Shown here piece after piece: positions 14,759-17,185 of a stretch of 17,185 nt of DNA. The first letter of the stretch is position 1. Every line of letters begins with the position of its first letter. Below the pieces are notes generated by a model that did no database searches, was not told the origin of the DNA, and worked only from the letters and a program-made list of their open reading frames with translations. Position numbers and translations under genes: made by a program. Source of the stretch: a bacterium (GTDB taxonomy: Bacteria; Patescibacteriota; Dojkabacteria; JAKAPS01; JAJZLI01); assembly GCA_021803645.1 (NCBI GenBank), contig JAJZLI010000066.1, forward strand, positions 1 through 17,185. The letters are read 5' to 3'.

Positions 14759-15425
14759 ATTTATCTAAATTATCTAATACATATTGGGCTGCATTCTCTT
14801 CAGCCTCCCTTTTACTTTGACCTTGTCCTGTGCCAAATGGTTTTTTATTAATATATGCTTGTGCAGTAAAAAACCTATTGTGTGCAGGCCCCTCTGTTTT
14901 GACAATCCTATACTTAGGCATAGTTTTATATCTTAGTTGACAAACTTCTTGTAGTTTAGACTTATTATCAACATAAGATTCATTTTCTATTATTTTGTCT
15001 AAAACAGAATACAGGTTAGTATACAAGAAATTATTTGCATATTCAAGCCCTTTTTCTATGTATATTGCACCAATTAATGCCTCCATTGCATCTGCCAAAA
15101 GATTTTTCCTATTTCTGCCCCCTGAATCTTCTTCCCCCTTGCTCATTTTTAAATAATTCCCCAAAGACAATTTATTTTGTGCTACATCTGCTAATGTTTC
15201 TGCCTTAACCATTGATGATCTATATCTTGTTAATATTCCCTCATTTGCATTCGGAAATTTCTTAAAAAGATATTTTGATACCAATAATTCCAGTACTGTA
15301 TCGCCTAGGAATTCCAACCTTTCATTGTTATTTTGAGAGACAGATCTGTGAGTTAATGCAGTTTCTAAAAGCTCAATATTTTTAAAGTATATATTTAATT
15401 TTGTTTGTAATTCTTCTAAATTCAC
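14727..15425 (-). CDS. rnc: Ribonuclease III
   Basis: RNase III cuts double-stranded RNA, including rRNA precursors. The 232-residue protein has the signature NERLEFLGD at 34-42 with Glu38 and Asp42, and DAMEALIGAIY with Asp112 and Glu115, all four of the metal-binding acidic residues. A double-stranded RNA-binding domain occupies about 155-222, with the typical KSKLQEVCQ start and the GxGQSKREAEENAA end. It lies 8 bases after nusB and overlaps rpsP by 32 bases. Confidence 0.95.
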   Translation of the reverse strand: MNLEELQTKLNIYFKNIELLETALTHRSVSQNNNERLEFLGDTVLELLVSKYLFKKFPNANEGILTRYRSSMVKAETLADVAQNKLSLGNYLKMSKGEEDSGGRNRKNLLADAMEALIGAIYIEKGLEYANNFLYTNLYSVLDKIIENESYVDNKSKLQEVCQLRYKTMPKYRIVKTEGPAHNRFFTAQAYINKKPFGTGQGQSKREAEENAAQYVLDNLDKYDQDQINKKG

Positions 15426-15433
15426 AAGTTTAT

Positions 15434-15841
15434 TTATTCTTTCATTAAATTACCCAATACCCCGCTTACAAATTTATTACTTGATGGACCTCCAAAAATT
15501 TTAGCAATCTCAATTGCTTCATCTATTGCTACTTTTGGAGGAGTAATTTTTCCGACAAATCCTTCAAAAATAGCAATCCTTAATATCTGCATATCCAGAT
15601 TATTAATCTTGTTTAGGGGTCTTTCTAGGCTCGCCTTTACTATTATTTTTTGTATTTCTTCTTTATTCTTCTCCACCCCCTCCAATATCTGTGAAAATAA
15701 CTCTCCATTATAACTTTGTATTTTATCTATATCTGCGATTTCTTTTACTGGAAAGCTTGATGTTTGTTGAAATATATTATTAAATAAGGTCTGTAGTGCA
15801 AGTATTCTTGCAAGATGCCTAGGATCTTGTCCTGATTTCAT
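15434..15841 (-). CDS. nusB: Transcription antitermination protein NusB
   Basis: NusB, with NusE (S10), forms part of the antitermination complex on rRNA transcripts. The 135-residue sequence is all-helical in style and carries the DPRHLARILALQTLF opening, LNNIF and later LDMQILRIAIFEGF, and the well conserved PPKVAIDEAIEIAKIFGGPSSNKFV region followed by GVLGNL. Length is typical. It begins 9 bases after the rpmF stop and is followed by rnc. Confidence 0.93.
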   Translation of the reverse strand: MKSGQDPRHLARILALQTLFNNIFQQTSSFPVKEIADIDKIQSYNGELFSQILEGVEKNKEEIQKIIVKASLERPLNKINNLDMQILRIAIFEGFVGKITPPKVAIDEAIEIAKIFGGPSSNKFVSGVLGNLMKE

Positions 15842-15850
15842 AGTTCTTTA

Positions 15851-16027
15851 TTATATAGGTAGTACAGTTTTTCCATTATATTTTCCACAATTATTACATG
15901 CATTATGTGGTAACATTTTTGCACTACAATTAGGGCATGAAACCAATTTAATTGGTTTTAAAGAATGATGAGATCGTCTATTATTTTTCCTTGAATGTGA
16001 AATTCTCCTTTTAGGAAGTGCACTCAT
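15851..16027 (-). CDS. rpmF: 50S ribosomal protein L32
   Basis: I translated this 58-residue gene by hand. It begins MSALPKRRISHSRKNNRRSHH, which matches the start of L32 (PKRRxSxxRxxxRRxHH), followed by LVSCPNC (Cys31, Cys34) and ACNNCG (Cys44, Cys47), a four-cysteine zinc ribbon, and NGKTV. Length and motifs agree with L32. It is the first gene of rpmF-nusB-rnc-rpsP and has a strong promoter whose -10 ends 9 bases before the ATG; the G-rich run AAGGGGG between them is too close to the ATG for a usual SD. Confidence 0.95.
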   Translation of the reverse strand: MSALPKRRISHSRKNNRRSHHSLKPIKLVSCPNCSAKMLPHNACNNCGKYNGKTVLPI

Positions 16028-16036
16028 AACCCCCTT

Positions 16037-16065
16037 ATTATATTCTAGAATGAGTTATTTTGCAA
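16037..16065 (-). promoter_or_regulatory. Promoter of the rpmF-nusB-rnc-rpsP unit, predicted leaderless
   Basis: On the minus strand, TTGCAA (16065-16060) and a perfect TATAAT (16042-16037) are separated by 17 bases. The transcription start is predicted near 16030, 3 bases before the ATG at 16027. It is the best sigma-70-type promoter in the window. Confidence 0.68.
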
Positions 16066-16121
16066 ATACCTTTGTTTGATTTATTTTTATAGTTTTGTTA
16101 TAGTCTTTAATGTTTTATTTT

Positions 16122-16130
16122 TGATATATT
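16122..16130 (+). promoter_or_regulatory. Possible extended -10 of the orphan gene
   Basis: TGA TATATT at 16122-16130 ends 5 bases before the ATG at 16136, slightly closer than at the other genes. A second candidate, TGT TATAGT, lies at 16096-16104. Confidence 0.3.
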
Positions 16131-16135
16131 ACTTT

Positions 16136-16600
16136 ATGGAAAACTCTCTAGATCAATATCTCCCATTTCTTCGTCTTCCAAGTCTTGAATCAAAATTTGA
16201 TATAAATTTTACTCTTGATGATTTGATTAGATCAGCTGAAGAGTCGGGTTTTACTTCTGTTGCCTATTACGATAGTAAGAGGGTTTCAGATGCTCTTACT
16301 CCAAGAACGGTGGTTGTGGTTGCTCCTAATAATGAAGGAGATGTTGGAGGGAGCATGCAACAACGTGTTTTTCGTCTAGCTTCTTTGGGTCCTACACCAT
16401 ATGGGAATGAATCTGTCCTTACTGAGGGAGGTCTTTGTACAGCTATTATTCGCTTTTCAGGGGTAGATAATAGGTTTGAAGTACGTGTTTTTTCTTCGCT
16501 TGAGGAAGCATTTGATTATGTTAGTGAGTTAAAACGTTTAGATGATGCTGGTGTTTCTAAAATTTCAGACAGCGGCATTCATCTTTTGGTAAAAAGTTAA
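16136..16600 (+). CDS. Orphan hypothetical protein
   Basis: A 154-residue protein I do not recognise. It has no clear signal peptide from ATG 16136; the N-terminal region is rich in Leu, Phe and acidic residues. The core reads as alternating strands and helices (TLDDLIRSAEESGF, TSVAYYDS, RTVVVVAPNNEG, CTAIIRFSG, RFEVRVFSSLEEAFDYVSEL), suggesting a small alpha/beta domain. A TTG at 16076 would add 20 hydrophobic residues forming a membrane segment, but upstream DNA is T-rich and could give that by chance. Arginine codons are 6 CGN out of 10, unlike the AGA/AGG-rich neighbours. Its 3' end overlaps the convergent rsmD by 36 bases. Conserved function, foreign origin, or a spurious frame are all possible, though the amino-acid pattern looks like real protein. 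Confidence 0.65.
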   Translation: MENSLDQYLPFLRLPSLESKFDINFTLDDLIRSAEESGFTSVAYYDSKRVSDALTPRTVVVVAPNNEGDVGGSMQQRVFRLASLGPTPYGNESVLTEGGLCTAIIRFSGVDNRFEVRVFSSLEEAFDYVSELKRLDDAGVSKISDSGIHLLVKS

Positions 16601-17113
16601 GCCAACTTTTCCGTATTTTCTAACATCTACTATTCTTAAGTTTTTGACCTCTTTTGGTTGCCTCTTACTTTCCCTCTCAAATATGATAATCCCATCCTGT
16701 GAAAGTATTCTTGATGATTGTGATGCTATATTTTCATTTGTCACATCATATGGTTGAAAAATATATATAATATTGAAGTATTTTTTATCCTTATTCTTTC
16801 TTATATATATTTCTGCTGGCATATTATGTATTTGAGACCTTCCATCAAATCTTAGCTTAAATACATTTTCTTTTATAACATCAGCTGCTTTCTTAGAAAA
16901 TTCTACAAATTCCACTGATTTTGCTCCTCTTGATAATGATTCTATTCCTAATGCACCTGAACCTGCATATAAATCTAGTACCTCACTTCCTGCTATCCTA
17001 TCCCCTAGTATAGAAAAGATTGCTGATTTTGCAATATTTGTTAGCGGTCTAGTCGTTTCTCTATTAACCTTAATTTTTGCTTTTTTTGCCGTTCCTGATT
17101 GTATTCTTAACAT
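16565..17113 (-). CDS. rsmD: RsmD-like 16S rRNA (guanine-N2)-methyltransferase with a degenerate catalytic motif
   Basis: RsmD methylates G966 of 16S rRNA with S-adenosylmethionine. The 182-residue length is typical. The N-terminal LRIQSGTAKKAKI, RPLTNIAKSAIFSIL (22-36), the cofactor motif VLDLYAGSGALGIESLSRGA (45-64), the acidic FVEFS at 69-73, and the C-terminal KYGKVGLTFYQ all match. The catalytic motif IV, normally DPPY, reads FQPY at 119-122 (NIIYIFQPYD), so both the acidic residue and one proline are lost. That raises the chance of altered or lost activity, or a sequencing difference. The gene follows the partial upstream frame by 3 bases and converges on the orphan gene. It ends in TGA. 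Confidence 0.82.
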   Translation of the reverse strand: MLRIQSGTAKKAKIKVNRETTRPLTNIAKSAIFSILGDRIAGSEVLDLYAGSGALGIESLSRGAKSVEFVEFSKKAADVIKENVFKLRFDGRSQIHNMPAEIYIRKNKDKKYFNIIYIFQPYDVTNENIASQSSRILSQDGIIIFERESKRQPKEVKNLRIVDVRKYGKVGLTFYQKMNAAV

Positions 17114-17116
17114 TTT

Positions 17117-17185
17117 TTAATTAATTGTTAATACTTTTTCTTGTGCTTCTATTATCTTTTCTTGAAGTTTAGGATATTTGCTCAA
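17117..17185 (-). CDS. C-terminal tail of an upstream gene, possibly recG
   Basis: Translated by hand: 22 residues, LSKYPKLQEKIIEAQEKVL then TIN and a TAA stop at 17119-17117; the gene begins outside the window. The KYPKLQEKI pattern and the position directly before rsmD (recG-rsmD is a common order) suggest the end of RecG helicase, but 22 residues cannot prove it. The gap to the rsmD ATG is 3 bases, so the two are co-transcribed. Confidence 0.45.
   Translation of the reverse strand: MSKYPKLQEKIIEAQEKVLTIN

Noticed and set aside
15940..15958. Perfect inverted repeat AAACCAATT / AATTGGTTT
   Set aside because: It lies inside the rpmF coding sequence (Lys-Pro-Ile-Lys-Leu-Val region) with no T tract; probably incidental.
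16076..16135. TTG start adding a membrane segment to the orphan protein
   Set aside because: T-rich non-coding DNA readily gives hydrophobic residues, and no SD or promoter is properly placed; kept only as an alternative.
1..17185. CRISPR arrays, tRNA genes, insertion sequences, prophage or defence genes
   Set aside because: No regularly spaced repeats, cloverleaf-like segments, transposase motifs or phage-type proteins were seen; the window is a pilus locus with housekeeping flanks.

Overview
This is an AT-rich window (by eye about one third G+C) carrying a nearly complete type IV pilus (T4P) locus of the kind found in single-membrane bacteria, flanked by core housekeeping genes. The compact genes, heavy AGA/AGG arginine use, scarcity of Shine-Dalgarno (SD) sequences, unusually short clamp-loader subunit, and pilus set with pilB, pilT, pilC, pilM, pilN and pilO but no secretin or pilP together suggest a Candidate Phyla Radiation (Patescibacteria) genome. 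That assignment is inference; no rRNA is present to confirm it. TGA ends pilD and rsmD and is not needed as a sense codon, so the standard bacterial code fits.

Layout. 1-456 (minus): start of a DNA polymerase III delta-prime-like gene (holB). 530-4562 (plus): pilB, pilT and pilC, the extension ATPase, retraction ATPase and platform protein, spaced 2-5 bases apart. 4600-5244: the probable major pilin, with its own promoter, the only textbook SD in the window, and a hairpin terminator at 5282-5308. 5494-9164: prepilin peptidase pilD, a second major-like pilin and three minor pilins, all with class III signal peptides. 9203-11815: a large cysteine-rich secreted protein of unknown family, probably a pilus-associated or tip protein. 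11841-14528: a stand-alone response-regulator receiver followed by pilM, pilN and pilO. 14537-16027 (minus): rpmF, nusB, rnc and rpsP, read 5' to 3'. 16136-16600: an orphan gene with different codon use. 16565-17113 (minus): an RsmD-like methyltransferase with a degenerate catalytic motif. 17117-17185 (minus): the tail of an upstream gene, perhaps recG. No intergenic stretch exceeds 300 bases; the longest is 5245-5493.

How it works together. PilD cuts and processes the five prepilins. PilB drives assembly on the PilC platform, with PilM-PilN-PilO as the cytoplasmic and membrane alignment complex. PilT powers retraction. The receiver probably gives signal-dependent control. All six predicted extracytoplasmic pilus proteins have even cysteine counts (4, 4, 8, 6, 4, 28), while PilT, PilC, PilM, PilN, PilO and the receiver have none, so the surface parts are probably disulfide-stabilised.

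The most striking pattern is in gene starts. At least six genes that open transcription units (holB, pilB, pilD, the 9203 gene, the receiver gene and rpmF) have a -10-like hexamer ending 8-9 bases before the ATG and no usable leader. This suggests leaderless mRNAs are the default here, with the major pilin as the exception. The second notable pattern is a 59-base stretch of perfect identity between the two main pilin genes, flanked by dense synonymous differences, which suggests recent gene conversion.
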